Shown here: piece after piece, positions 37,150 through 45,399 of the stretch
How the letters are laid out: each line of letters starts with the position of its first letter
Position numbering within the stretch: position 1 is the stretch's first letter
The notes under the pieces: model-generated
Told to the model about the DNA's origin: nothing
Seen by the model: the letters and a program-made list of their open reading frames with translations, nothing else
The model's database searches: none
Position numbers and translations under genes: made by a program
Source of the DNA: Variovorax sp. V93
GTDB taxonomy: Bacteria; Pseudomonadota; Gammaproteobacteria; Burkholderiales; Burkholderiaceae_C
Direction of reading: 5' to 3'
Assembly (NCBI RefSeq): GCF_041154485.1
Contig: NZ_AP028669.1
Coordinates: 1,798,001 to 1,862,000, forward strand
DNA length: 64,000 bases

Positions 37150-37998
37150 TCAGTGTCCTCCAACGGTCTTCAGGCGCTTCGTCAAGAGTCCCAAGGCAAA
37201 GAGCGCCGCGGTCGTCATCAGCAGCCCCATCACGCTCAGGCTGGCTGCCAGTGGAAAATTCATCGAGGAAAAGCCGAGCTGGTAGACCAGGGTTGACACC
37301 GTGGGCACGCGGCCTCCGCCAATCATCTGAGGCGTCGCAAAGGCACTGAAAGTCCAGGCAAAGGCGGTCGTGATGCTGGCCAGAATTCCTGGCATCGAAA
37401 GAGGCAGCGTGACCGTGACGAAAGTCTTGACGGGGCCTGCACCAAGGCTCTGCGCGGCCTTTTCATAGTCGCGGTTGATGTGCGAGATCGCCGTGGCGAG
37501 CATCAGGACCACCACGGGAATTGTCACGTGCACCAGCGCGACGAGCACGCCCAGGTGGGTGAACATGAGTTCGAACGGCCATTCGATCAAGCCGAGCTTT
37601 CGCAAGGTGCCGTTGATGAAGCCGTTGCTGCCCAGGACGGCGATCCACGAGTAGGTCCGGACGATTTCACCCAGAAACAGCGGCGTGATCGAAACGATCA
37701 GGATGAAGGATTTGAGAGCCCGGTTCTTCACACGAACCAGGGCGTAGGCCAGGGGATAGGCGGCGACAAGCGAGAAAACCGTCGTCTCCACACTCAGCAG
37801 CAAGGTATTGGCAAACGCATCGAGATAGATCGACTTGCCCATGCCGGAGAAGTTGGCGAAGGTCAGCCCGCCGACATCCAGCGAGCCGGGGACAAACGCC
37901 CGAAAGCTGAACTGCAACACCGCGGCCAGGGACACGGTGATGCCCACCGCAACTATCACGGCTGGGGAGACCAGCCAGGCCCGTAGATCGGAGCGCAT
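37150..37998 (-). CDS. ABC transporter permease (PotB-like)
   Basis: A 282-residue permease partner of the gene above. Features are an N-terminal anchor LVSPAVIVAVGITVSLAAVLQFSF, the RTYSWIAVLGSNGFIN segment typical of PotB/AfuB permeases, and the EAA loop YEKAAQSLGAGPVKTFVTVTLPLSMPGI. I take the start at 37998 (MRSDLRAW) because the upstream in-frame ATG at 38052 leads through a polar stretch with no membrane signal. It is 94 bases after the binding-protein stop, a usual distance that allows the binding protein to be made in excess. Confidence 0.92.
   Translation of the reverse strand: MRSDLRAWLVSPAVIVAVGITVSLAAVLQFSFRAFVPGSLDVGGLTFANFSGMGKSIYLDAFANTLLLSVETTVFSLVAAYPLAYALVRVKNRALKSFILIVSITPLFLGEIVRTYSWIAVLGSNGFINGTLRKLGLIEWPFELMFTHLGVLVALVHVTIPVVVLMLATAISHINRDYEKAAQSLGAGPVKTFVTVTLPLSMPGILASITTAFAWTFSAFATPQMIGGGRVPTVSTLVYQLGFSSMNFPLAASLSVMGLLMTTAALFALGLLTKRLKTVGGH
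37156..37161 (-). promoter_or_regulatory. Ribosome-binding site deciding the PotC-like start
   Basis: GGAGGA on the minus strand, within the last codons of the upstream permease gene, stands 7 bases before the ATG at 37148. The in-frame ATG at 37163 lies upstream of this site and cannot use it. Confidence 0.75.
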
Positions 37999-38092
37999 TC
38001 CTAAACCTTGTTCCAGAGACTTGATCGGCCAGGGAGGACTCCTGCGGCCCAACGGCGCAAGAATCCTCCCCCTTGATGAACCCCCGGCGGGG

Positions 38093-39121
38093 TCAGTTCA
38101 TGATGTTTTCAGTGAACCACTTGCGCCACTCTGCAGTCTTCTCGGCGCGCAGCTTGTTGTCGATGACGATGGTCTGGGTGTCCCACTGTGCCTTGGTGGT
38201 GAACACGCCGGGCAGCTTGGCGTCTTCGGCCGAAACCGTCGCGTTGTCGACGACCGGGCTGGCCTTCTTCGAAGCCACGATCTTTGACTGCACTTCGGGC
38301 GACAGCGCAATGTTCAGGAACTTGTGGGCCAGGTCGGTCTTGGTACTTCCCTTCATGATGGCCATGGTGTCAACGCCGAGCACCGCACCTTCCTTGGGCA
38401 TGACCACCTTGATCGGCACGCCCTGGCTGGCCATGTGGTACGCGTTCATCGAGAGAATGACTTCCACGGGCGTTTCCCCGGTGGCGATCAATTGCTGTGC
38501 ATTGGCGTCGTTGGTATAGAAGGCCTTGAAGTTGGGCTTGAGCGCCTTGAGTTTGTCCTGGCCTTTTTCCCAGGACTTGGCATCTCCGCCCGACAGCATG
38601 GCGGAAACCGCAATCAAATGGCTGGGGTCGAAGTCAGGGGCGCTGATCTTGCCTTTCAGGGCCGGATTCCACAGGTCATTCCAGCTTTCGAATTTGACGC
38701 TGGGCGGCAGCAGGTCGGCGCGATAGCCGATGGAATACACATAGGCCCAGCTGCCGATGTGGTACGGGCTGATCTTGGCGCGGTCGACCAGGCGGCTGGC
38801 GTTCGGGATCTTGCTGTTGTCGAGCTGCTCGAACAGGTCGCTGTTGACGTAGAGCCATCCGACATGGGAGGTCGTGAACGTGATGTCGCTTTCGGGCTTG
38901 GAGGCGAGCTTGGCCTTGTTCAGGCGGTCGATGGTGCCGCCGGTCACGTACTTCACCGGCACGCCGGTCTGTTTCGTGAACTCCTTGCCGATGTTCTCGT
39001 CGATGAGGTCGCGGAAGCTGCCACCCCATGTGCTCACCACCAGGGCGTTGTCCTGCGAATAGGCCGATGTGGCGGCCAGCGTGGCGGAAAGCACGCACAG
39101 TGTCAAAAGCTTGCGAATCAT
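38093..39121 (-). CDS. ABC transporter periplasmic binding protein (PotD-like)
   Basis: A 342-residue secreted binding protein: signal peptide MIRKLLTLCVLSATLAATSAYS, then LVVSTWGGSFRDLIDENIGKEFTKQTGVPV, the opening of the spermidine/putrescine-binding family. FESWNDLWNPALKGKISAPD follows near the hinge, and a C-terminal WRKWFTENIM. It catches the solute that the downstream permeases import. Family members bind polyamines, thiamine, Fe(III) or amino-acid derivatives, so the ligand is open. The divergent gene ridA starts 296 bases away, and the shared gap is a likely control region. Confidence 0.92.
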   Translation of the reverse strand: MIRKLLTLCVLSATLAATSAYSQDNALVVSTWGGSFRDLIDENIGKEFTKQTGVPVKYVTGGTIDRLNKAKLASKPESDITFTTSHVGWLYVNSDLFEQLDNSKIPNASRLVDRAKISPYHIGSWAYVYSIGYRADLLPPSVKFESWNDLWNPALKGKISAPDFDPSHLIAVSAMLSGGDAKSWEKGQDKLKALKPNFKAFYTNDANAQQLIATGETPVEVILSMNAYHMASQGVPIKVVMPKEGAVLGVDTMAIMKGSTKTDLAHKFLNIALSPEVQSKIVASKKASPVVDNATVSAEDAKLPGVFTTKAQWDTQTIVIDNKLRAEKTAEWRKWFTENIMN

Positions 39122-39417
39122 TGAAAACCCTCAGATCGAAAAGTTGAACGTTGGTCGGAGCTGGCATCCGTCGGTGAGTTGCCTGAGGGTGCAAGCACTA
39201 CGCCAGCACCATGTCCACTCACCTCAGCGACCGGATGATGTGGAACTCGAGACGTGCGGCCAAGTCGCCTTTTACTTAGAGGTGCCTCAATTTTCCCGAT
39301 GGGCGCGGGCCGGCGGGCAAAGCTCGGAAATTCCTAAACGGTCGCCCGGAAAATACAAATGGCACCGATGTCCAGCGCCGATGACCATTGCCATTCCCGT
39401 CATCAGCTCCCAGCAAC
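39122..39417. promoter_or_regulatory. Divergent control region between the ABC importer and ridA units
   Basis: A 296-base non-coding gap that must hold promoters for both directions. It contains TTCCTAA-N11-GGAAA at 39331-39352, an interrupted inverted repeat of the LysR-box kind; a similar element lies in the other divergent gap at 45246-45268. No clear -35/-10 pair was identified. Confidence 0.5.
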
Positions 39418-39831
39418 ATGAAACACACCCGCATCCGGCCTTTCAATACCAAGGTCACGTACCCGGAACAGAAGCTCGACAACGACCTTTGCCAAGCCGT
39501 TGTCGCTCGAGGCCGCACCGTTTTCCTGCGAGGGCAGATCGGACAGAACCTTGAAACGTCCGAGAGCGTCTGCATCGGCGATGTCAGCGGTCAAGCGGAG
39601 CAGGCCATGGCGAACATAGCGATGCTGCTCAAGGAGGCCGGCGGCGAACTCCAGGACATCTGCAAGATCACGATCTACATCATCGATCCGCGTTACCGCG
39701 AGGCCGTGTATCTCGTCGTGGGTCGCTGGCTGAAAGGGGTTTTCCCGGTGTCGACAGGCATCGTGGTGTCTGCCCTGGCCCGTCCGGAATGGCTGGTGGA
39801 AATCGATGCCACTGCCATGATTCCCGACTGA
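39418..39831 (+). CDS. RidA family (enamine/imine deaminase-like) protein
   Basis: A 137-residue YjgF/YER057c/UK114 protein. Typical family members hydrolyse reactive enamine/imine intermediates from PLP or flavin enzymes. It shows FLRGQIGQNLET, AEQAMANIAMLLKEAGG and the C-terminal ARPEWLVEIDATAMI; the Arg just before this strand corresponds to the carboxylate-binding Arg of RidA, with a loop two residues shorter. It could act on imines made by the DadA-like oxidase in the same block. The start at 39418 follows CAGC without a strong ribosome-binding site. The DUF1028 gene begins 5 bases after its stop. Confidence 0.9.
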   Translation: MKHTRIRPFNTKVTYPEQKLDNDLCQAVVARGRTVFLRGQIGQNLETSESVCIGDVSGQAEQAMANIAMLLKEAGGELQDICKITIYIIDPRYREAVYLVVGRWLKGVFPVSTGIVVSALARPEWLVEIDATAMIPD

Positions 39832-39836
39832 GCCCC

Positions 39837-40508
39837 ATGACGTTCTCCATCATCGCGCGCTGCCCGGCCACCGGGCAGTTCGGTGCCGCGGTTGCCTCGT
39901 CCTCCCCCGCGGTCGCTTCGCGTTGCATCCGCGGCCGCACGCACGTGGGCGCCGCCGCCAGCCAGAACATCACCGATCCGGACCTGGGACCGCTCGCCCT
40001 GGACCTGCTCGCCAGCGGATTGACGCCGGCGCAAGCCGTGGCCGAGTTGCAAAAGCGTCCCTTCATCGACTACCGCCAGGTGATGGCTATCGATGCGTCG
40101 AACCCGCCGGTGGTTTTCACCGGGGCCAAGGCGCTCGGAACCCTGGCCAGCGTGGTCGGCACGCATGCTGCCTGCGCCGGCAACATGCTGCTCACACACG
40201 AGGTGCCCCAGGCGATGCTCTTCGCATTCGAGAGCGCAGAAGGCCCACTGGCCGAACGCCTGATGCAGGCCATGCTCGCCGGCCAGGCGGCTGGTGGCGA
40301 GGAAGGCCCTGTGCATTCGGCCGGCCTGCTGGTCTACGGGGAGCAGAATTGGCCGATCGTGGATCTGCGGCTGGACTGGGTGGAAATCGATCCGGTGCAG
40401 GCCCTCTACGCCACCTGGAAGGTGTACGAACCGCAGCTGCAGGCCTACATCACGCGGGCGCTCGACCCGCGCGCAGCCCCCAGCTTCGGGGTGCCTGGAA
40501 ACCTCTGA
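39837..40508 (+). CDS. DUF1028 domain protein
   Basis: A 223-residue protein of the DUF1028 family, which has an Ntn-hydrolase-like fold and no settled function. The opening TFSIIARCPATGQFGAAVASSSPAVASRC is diagnostic, as is TDPDLGPLALDLLASGLTPAQAV. Genes of this family are often seen beside RidA and peptidase or amidohydrolase genes, as here (ridA 5 bases upstream, an M20 hydrolase two genes on). A hydrolytic step on an amide or peptide bond is a reasonable guess, but no catalytic residue can be assigned. Confidence 0.88.
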   Translation: MTFSIIARCPATGQFGAAVASSSPAVASRCIRGRTHVGAAASQNITDPDLGPLALDLLASGLTPAQAVAELQKRPFIDYRQVMAIDASNPPVVFTGAKALGTLASVVGTHAACAGNMLLTHEVPQAMLFAFESAEGPLAERLMQAMLAGQAAGGEEGPVHSAGLLVYGEQNWPIVDLRLDWVEIDPVQALYATWKVYEPQLQAYITRALDPRAAPSFGVPGNL

Positions 40509-40572
40509 AAGGCCGCCGGTACACTGGACTGTCAACGTCCCGCGCTGTTCCCCAGCCTCTTCTCTACTCGAC

Positions 40573-41532
40573 ATGCTCAACCGCGTTTCCTTGCGTCAGA
40601 TGGAGTACTTTGTCGCCACCGCGACGCACGGCAGCATCGCCGCTGCGTCGGCGCAGATCCACATCTCCTCGCCCTCGATCTCCGCGGCCATTGCGCATCT
40701 GGAGTCCGAGCTGAACGTGCAGTTGTTCGTCCGCCATCCTTCCAAGGGACTGGGACTGACCGCCATCGGCACCCTGGTGCTGCGGCAGTGCGAAGATGTG
40801 CTCGACCAGTCCTCCCGCCTGTATGAGATCGCCTCGGATTCGAGCGATGTCATGCAAGGCGTTTTGCGGGTGGGCAGCTTCCAGTCGCTCACCGCCATGA
40901 TTGCACCCGAGGTCATCTTCGGATTTTCCCGGGCGTTCGAGGCGGTGGACGTGGAGATGGTCGAAGGCGACCAGGTGGTCTTGATGAACAAGATACGTGC
41001 GCTCGAGATCGATCTGGCGATCACCTACGACCTGCACCTGGGCGACGACATCGAGTTCGAAACCCTGGCGACGCTGCCGCCTTATGTGCTGGTGAGCGAA
41101 CTGCATCCGTTGGCGCAGGAGAAGGCCGTCACGCTCGAGGAGCTGGCTGCCCAGCCCTACGTGCTGCTCGATCTGCCGATGAGCCGGGAGTATTTCACCT
41201 CGCTTTTCGCCAAGGCCGGCGTCACGCCGAACATCGTGGCGCGCTCGCGGTCCGAGGAAGTGGTGCGGTCCATGGTGGCCAACGGCATCGGGTATGCGCT
41301 GTTCAACGTGCGGCCCAAATCGAACCAGGCGCTCGATGGCAAACGCATGGTGCGTGTGCGTCTGGCCGGCACCAATCGCCCGATGCAGCTTGGCCTGGCA
41401 ACGTACAAGCCGATGAAGCAGTCGCGGTTGACCCGCGTCTTCATGGAGCGCTGCCGTGCCTATATCTCCGACCAGTACATCCCCGGCATGAGCGCGGCGA
41501 GATTCTTCGACCCCCACATCGCAGCGCCCTGA
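40573..41532 (+). CDS. LysR-type transcriptional regulator
   Basis: A 319-residue LysR regulator: N-terminal winged helix-turn-helix (LRQMEYFVATATHGSIAAASAQIHISSPSISAAIAHLESEL), then an effector-binding domain with VLRVGSFQSLTAMIAPEVI and LEIDLAITYDLHL. It lies 64 bases after DUF1028 and 18 before the M20 hydrolase gene, inside a plus-strand unit rather than divergent from a target, so it may be autoregulated with them. It is the only regulator in the 36.3-53.3 kb block and is therefore the best candidate controller of both divergent promoters. The effector is unknown. Confidence 0.93.
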   Translation: MLNRVSLRQMEYFVATATHGSIAAASAQIHISSPSISAAIAHLESELNVQLFVRHPSKGLGLTAIGTLVLRQCEDVLDQSSRLYEIASDSSDVMQGVLRVGSFQSLTAMIAPEVIFGFSRAFEAVDVEMVEGDQVVLMNKIRALEIDLAITYDLHLGDDIEFETLATLPPYVLVSELHPLAQEKAVTLEELAAQPYVLLDLPMSREYFTSLFAKAGVTPNIVARSRSEEVVRSMVANGIGYALFNVRPKSNQALDGKRMVRVRLAGTNRPMQLGLATYKPMKQSRLTRVFMERCRAYISDQYIPGMSAARFFDPHIAAP

Positions 41533-41550
41533 AGCGCCCAACGCATCGCC

Positions 41551-42732
41551 ATGGATCAAGAAAGTGCCGCAAGCATGTCCAGCATCTCGCTGCTGGAAAC
41601 CCTGATTGCCTTTCCCTCGGTTTCCCTGAGGCCGAACATCGGGCTCATCCACAAGGTGCAGGAGATCCTGGCGGAAGCCGGCATCGAATCGACCCTTGCA
41701 CCGGACCCGCAGGACGCCAGCAGGACCAATCTGTTCGCCACGGTGGGCCCGCAAGGCGTTCCGGGTGTCCTGCTCTCCGGGCACACCGACGTGGTGCCCG
41801 TGGACGGTCAGCCCTGGACTTCGCCACCCTTCGAGGCGACGCACAAGGACGGCCGCATCTACGGACGCGGCTCGGCCGACATGAAGGGCTTCGTCGCCTG
41901 CGCCGTCATCGCTATGGTGGCTGCGGCCCGCAGACCGCTGAAGCGACCCCTGCAACTGGCCCTGTCCTTCGACGAGGAGATCGGCTGCGTCGGCGTGCGC
42001 CACCTGCTGCGCCGGCTAGAGAACGGCCTTCCCGCACCTAATCTTTGCATCGTCGGCGAGCCCACCCTGATGCGCATCGGCACGGGTCACAAGGGCAAGT
42101 CCGCCTATCGGGCAGTCTGCTGCGGCCAGGCCGGCCATTCGGGCCTGGCGCCCAGATTCATCAACGCCGTCCACATGGCGAGCGACCTCGTCGCGTCGGT
42201 GCGCGAGGTGCAGCGTGAACTGTCGGAGACCGGCCCTCGCGAGGAGGGCTATGGCGTGCCTTACTCCACGGTCCATGTCGGCGTGATCCACGGCGGCCGG
42301 GCCCTGAACATCGTGCCCAGCGAATGCGAGCTCAGTTTCGAGATCCGCCATGTCTCCGGCGACCAGCCCGAGGAAATCCTGGCCCGCGTGCTGCAACGCC
42401 TGGTCGAACGCGTGGCGGCCGATGCGGTGCATCCCGAGGCCCCTTTGCCGGACATCCAGCTGACCAACAGCTACCCCAGCCTGAGCACGCCCGAGGATTC
42501 GCCGGCCGTCGGCTTGCTCAGTTCCCTGCTGCCCCCCGGCACCCGCCGCACCAAGGTCGATTTCGGATCTGAAGGCGGCCTGTTCAAGCAGAGCTGGCGC
42601 GAAACCCCGGTGCTGATCTGCGGCCCCGGCAGCATCGAAGTGGCGCACAAGGCCGATGAGTACGTGGAACTGTCGCAGATCGAAGCCTGCGACCGGATGA
42701 TGGCCGCGCTCGTCGACTTCCTTTGCCGGTAG
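41551..42732 (+). CDS. M20 family deacylase (ArgE/acetylornithine deacetylase-like)
   Basis: A 393-residue zinc amidohydrolase of the ArgE/DapE group. The metal and catalytic residues are visible in LLSGHTDVVPVDG, GRGSADMKGF and LSFDEEIGCVGVRHLL, and a GEPT motif follows near residue 170. A dimerisation lid sits in the middle. The arrangement matches acetylornithine deacetylase, but in this catabolic setting it more likely hydrolyses an N-acyl or N-carbamoyl amino compound than serves arginine synthesis; that is inference from neighbours. It ends 3 bases from the end of the convergent LldD-like gene. Confidence 0.9.
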   Translation: MDQESAASMSSISLLETLIAFPSVSLRPNIGLIHKVQEILAEAGIESTLAPDPQDASRTNLFATVGPQGVPGVLLSGHTDVVPVDGQPWTSPPFEATHKDGRIYGRGSADMKGFVACAVIAMVAAARRPLKRPLQLALSFDEEIGCVGVRHLLRRLENGLPAPNLCIVGEPTLMRIGTGHKGKSAYRAVCCGQAGHSGLAPRFINAVHMASDLVASVREVQRELSETGPREEGYGVPYSTVHVGVIHGGRALNIVPSECELSFEIRHVSGDQPEEILARVLQRLVERVAADAVHPEAPLPDIQLTNSYPSLSTPEDSPAVGLLSSLLPPGTRRTKVDFGSEGGLFKQSWRETPVLICGPGSIEVAHKADEYVELSQIEACDRMMAALVDFLCR

Positions 42733-42735
42733 GCC

Positions 42736-43878
42736 TCAGCGCATGCGCAGGATTTCGCGGTCGATGCCGCGGACATCCGTCTTGCCACAGAAGGCCATGG
42801 AGAGATCGAGTTCGTTCTGAATGAGGTGCAGGGCCGTGGCAACGCCTTTCTCTCCCAGGGCGCCCAGGCCGTACATCATGGCGCGGCCGATGTAGGTGCC
42901 GCGCGCCCCGAGCGCGATCGCCTTCAGCACGTCCTGCCCCGAGCGGATGCCGCCATCCATGTGCACCTCCACCCGGCGTCCGACGGCCTCCACGATGCGT
43001 GGCAGGGTGGAGATCGACGACGAGGCGCCGTCGAGCTGCCGCCCGCCATGGTTGGACACCACGATGGCATCGGCCCCGCTTTCAACCGCCCGCCGTGCAT
43101 CCTCGGGATCCTGGATGCCCTTGACGATCAGCTTGCCGTTCCAGCGCTTCCTGATCCATTCGATGTCTTGCCACGACAGGCGCGGATCGAACTGTTCCCG
43201 GGTCCACTCCACCAGCGAGCCGATGTTGTCCACGCCCTTCGCGTGCCCGACGATGTTGCCGAAATGGCGATGCCGGGTGCCCATCATGTTCCAGCACCAG
43301 CGCGGCTTGCTCGCCAGGTTCACGAGGTTGCGCAGGGTAGGGCGAGGGGGCGTGGACAGGCCGTTCTTCTTGTCCTTGTGCCGCTGTCCGAATACCTGCA
43401 GGTCCATGGTGACCACGAGTGCGGAACAGTTGGCGTTCCGGGCCCTCTCGATCAGGCCTTCCACGAACGTCCGGTCGCGCAGCACATAGAGCTGGAACCA
43501 GAACGGATGGCGGCCAGTCGCTTCGGCCACCGCCTCGATCGGGCAGATGCTCATGGTCGACAAGGTGAACGGTATGCCGAACTTCTGCGCCGCGCGCGCC
43601 GCCAGGATCTCGCCATCGGCATGCTGCATGCCGGCGAGACCCGTGGGCGCGATCGCCACCGGCATGCTGACCGCCTGGCCCACCATGGTGCTGGCCGTGC
43701 TGCGCTCGGCGATGTCCACCGCCACGCGCTGGCGAAACTCGATCTTGCCGAAATCCTCTTCGTTGGCACGGTAGGTGTATTCGGTCCACGAGCCGCCATC
43801 CACGTAGTCGTAGAACATCCGGGGCACGCGTTTCCTCGCCAGCCGGCGCAGGTCTTCGATGCAACTGATCTCGGCCAT
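42736..43878 (-). CDS. FMN-dependent alpha-hydroxy-acid oxidase/dehydrogenase (LldD family)
   Basis: A 380-residue TIM-barrel flavoenzyme that oxidises 2-hydroxy acids such as L-lactate, glycolate or mandelate. It shows FYDYVDGGSWTEYTYRAN (substrate Tyr region), the FMN-binding PVAIAPTGLAGM, WQDIEWIRKRWNGKLIVKGI with the flavin-activating Lys, and the active-site SNHGGRQLDGASS with the catalytic His. The substrate among 2-hydroxy acids cannot be told. It starts 6 bases after the flavin monooxygenase gene and is co-transcribed with it. The GhrA-like reductase in the block suggests hydroxy acids are intermediates. Confidence 0.92.
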   Translation of the reverse strand: MAEISCIEDLRRLARKRVPRMFYDYVDGGSWTEYTYRANEEDFGKIEFRQRVAVDIAERSTASTMVGQAVSMPVAIAPTGLAGMQHADGEILAARAAQKFGIPFTLSTMSICPIEAVAEATGRHPFWFQLYVLRDRTFVEGLIERARNANCSALVVTMDLQVFGQRHKDKKNGLSTPPRPTLRNLVNLASKPRWCWNMMGTRHRHFGNIVGHAKGVDNIGSLVEWTREQFDPRLSWQDIEWIRKRWNGKLIVKGIQDPEDARRAVESGADAIVVSNHGGRQLDGASSSISTLPRIVEAVGRRVEVHMDGGIRSGQDVLKAIALGARGTYIGRAMMYGLGALGEKGVATALHLIQNELDLSMAFCGKTDVRGIDREILRMR

Positions 43879-43884
43879 GCAGGC

Positions 43885-45135
43885 TCAGGTCTTGCCGTAC
43901 GACATGTACGCGTCCTGGATCGCGATATGGTCGGCGATGTACTTCGCGTCGTGCCACACGCCGTAGATGAAGGACGAAGCGCGGTTGACCAGGTTCGGCA
44001 ATCCCAGGAAGTAGATGCCGCTCTCGGCGGAGATGCCCCGCTTGTGAAACGGTGCGCCCTTTTCATCGAAGGCATTGACCTTCAGCCAGCTGTAGTCGAA
44101 GGTGAATCCGGTGGCCCAGAGAATCGTCGTGACGCCGGCCTTGGCGAGATCCAGGCTCAGGATCGGCTCCTTGAGGCAGTCCGGGTCCGGCAGCAGCTCC
44201 CAGGCTTCGGGCTCCGGCGCAAAGGGCAAGCCGTTCTGCTCGATGTAGGCATCCGCTTCGCGCAGCACGTCGAAGTACGCCCGGTCGCCTTCCGCGACAT
44301 TCCTGGCCAGGCCTTCTTCGAATTCGATGACGCCATCCTTGTAGGTCCTGGTCAGACCGACCAGCGTCACGCCCATGTGCGCAAGGCGGCGGAAATCGAC
44401 CGTCCTGCCACCCTCGTAGCCACTGACGGCGAATGCGACGTGCTGCTTCTTGGGTTTGATCTTGACCTCGTCCCACAGGCCCAGGGCACCCAGCCACCAG
44501 CAATAGTCGCGGCCGCGGTAGGAACGCGGCGGGCGGTAGTGCTCACCCACCGAGAGATAGACCGTCTTGCCCGCCTTGCGCAACTCCTCGGCAATCTGCG
44601 AGCCGGAGGCTCCCGCCCCCACGACCAGCACGGCACCTTCGTGCAACTGGCCCGGGTTCTTGTACGCAGAGGAATGCAGCTGCTGGATGCCGTGGGTCTC
44701 GGGAACGATCTTCGGATAGGCCGGAATCTGGAAAGGACCGGTGGCCGCAACGACGTTGGTCGCTTCGATGACCCCCTCGGAGGTCGTGACCGTGAAGCCC
44801 GGGCGACCCACGTTGCGCTCCACCTGCTTGACGTCGACGCCGGTGCGCACGGGCGCCTTCAGCATGGCGGCGTAGTCCTCGAAATACTGCGCCATGCGCT
44901 CTTTCGGTGGAAATGCCTCCGGCGAAACTCCTTCGAAGTTCAACCCCGGAAAACGGTCATGCCAGGCGGGGCCATTCGCGACCAGGGAATCCCAACGCTC
45001 CGAGCGCCAACGTTCCGCGATCCGCTTGCGCTCCAGCACCACATGCGGCACACCCACGAGCGAAAGATGTTCGCTCATGGCGATGCCCGCCTGACCAGCG
45101 CCGACCACCACGGTATTGATTTTTTCCACTGACAT
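43885..45135 (-). CDS. Flavin-containing monooxygenase (two-dinucleotide-binding-domain type)
   Basis: A 416-residue flavoprotein with two Rossmann motifs: VVVGAGQAGIAMSEHL at the N-terminus for FAD and VLVVGAGASGSQIAEEL near residue 165 for NAD(P)H. WDSLVANGPAWHDRFPG and ILWATGFTFDYSWL are typical of the class that holds trimethylamine monooxygenases, N-hydroxylases and Baeyer-Villiger enzymes. It would put one oxygen atom on N, S or C of the imported compound; which is not known. It leads a two-gene unit with the LldD-like oxidase and is divergent from the ATPase operon across 264 bases. Confidence 0.9.
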   Translation of the reverse strand: MSVEKINTVVVGAGQAGIAMSEHLSLVGVPHVVLERKRIAERWRSERWDSLVANGPAWHDRFPGLNFEGVSPEAFPPKERMAQYFEDYAAMLKAPVRTGVDVKQVERNVGRPGFTVTTSEGVIEATNVVAATGPFQIPAYPKIVPETHGIQQLHSSAYKNPGQLHEGAVLVVGAGASGSQIAEELRKAGKTVYLSVGEHYRPPRSYRGRDYCWWLGALGLWDEVKIKPKKQHVAFAVSGYEGGRTVDFRRLAHMGVTLVGLTRTYKDGVIEFEEGLARNVAEGDRAYFDVLREADAYIEQNGLPFAPEPEAWELLPDPDCLKEPILSLDLAKAGVTTILWATGFTFDYSWLKVNAFDEKGAPFHKRGISAESGIYFLGLPNLVNRASSFIYGVWHDAKYIADHIAIQDAYMSYGKT

Positions 45136-45399
45136 TTGTGTTTCCTAAAGAAGATCGCCACTGATGCACGTCGCCAGGCAGCCTGGAGACACCAGCCATC
45201 GATGCAGGCGAGTCTGAAGAAGCACACCGCATTTGAAAATCACGTTTTTCGGATTCAGGGCTTAGGAAAAAGCAAAGCGCTGCCCGCAAGGTCTTCGCCG
45301 GGGCTCGTGCCCAAGGCCATCGAGACCTTTCGTTTTTCCGAGGGGTTGCATCAATTTCGGCAAAGACCCGGACACGGACTCCTGGCTTATCGTTCGCGC
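45136..45399. promoter_or_regulatory. Divergent control region between the monooxygenase and ATPase units
   Basis: A 264-base non-coding gap with promoters expected in both directions. At 45246-45268 lies TTTTCGG-N9-TTAGGAA, which in reverse orientation resembles the element at 39331-39353 of the other divergent gap (shared TTCCTAA, a central C and GAAA). No confident -35/-10 pair was seen. Confidence 0.5.

Noticed and set aside
38079..38097. Hairpin at the end of the binding-protein gene as a terminator
   Set aside because: The stem is only 4-5 base pairs and no T-run follows on the minus strand; at most it slows read-through to the permease genes.
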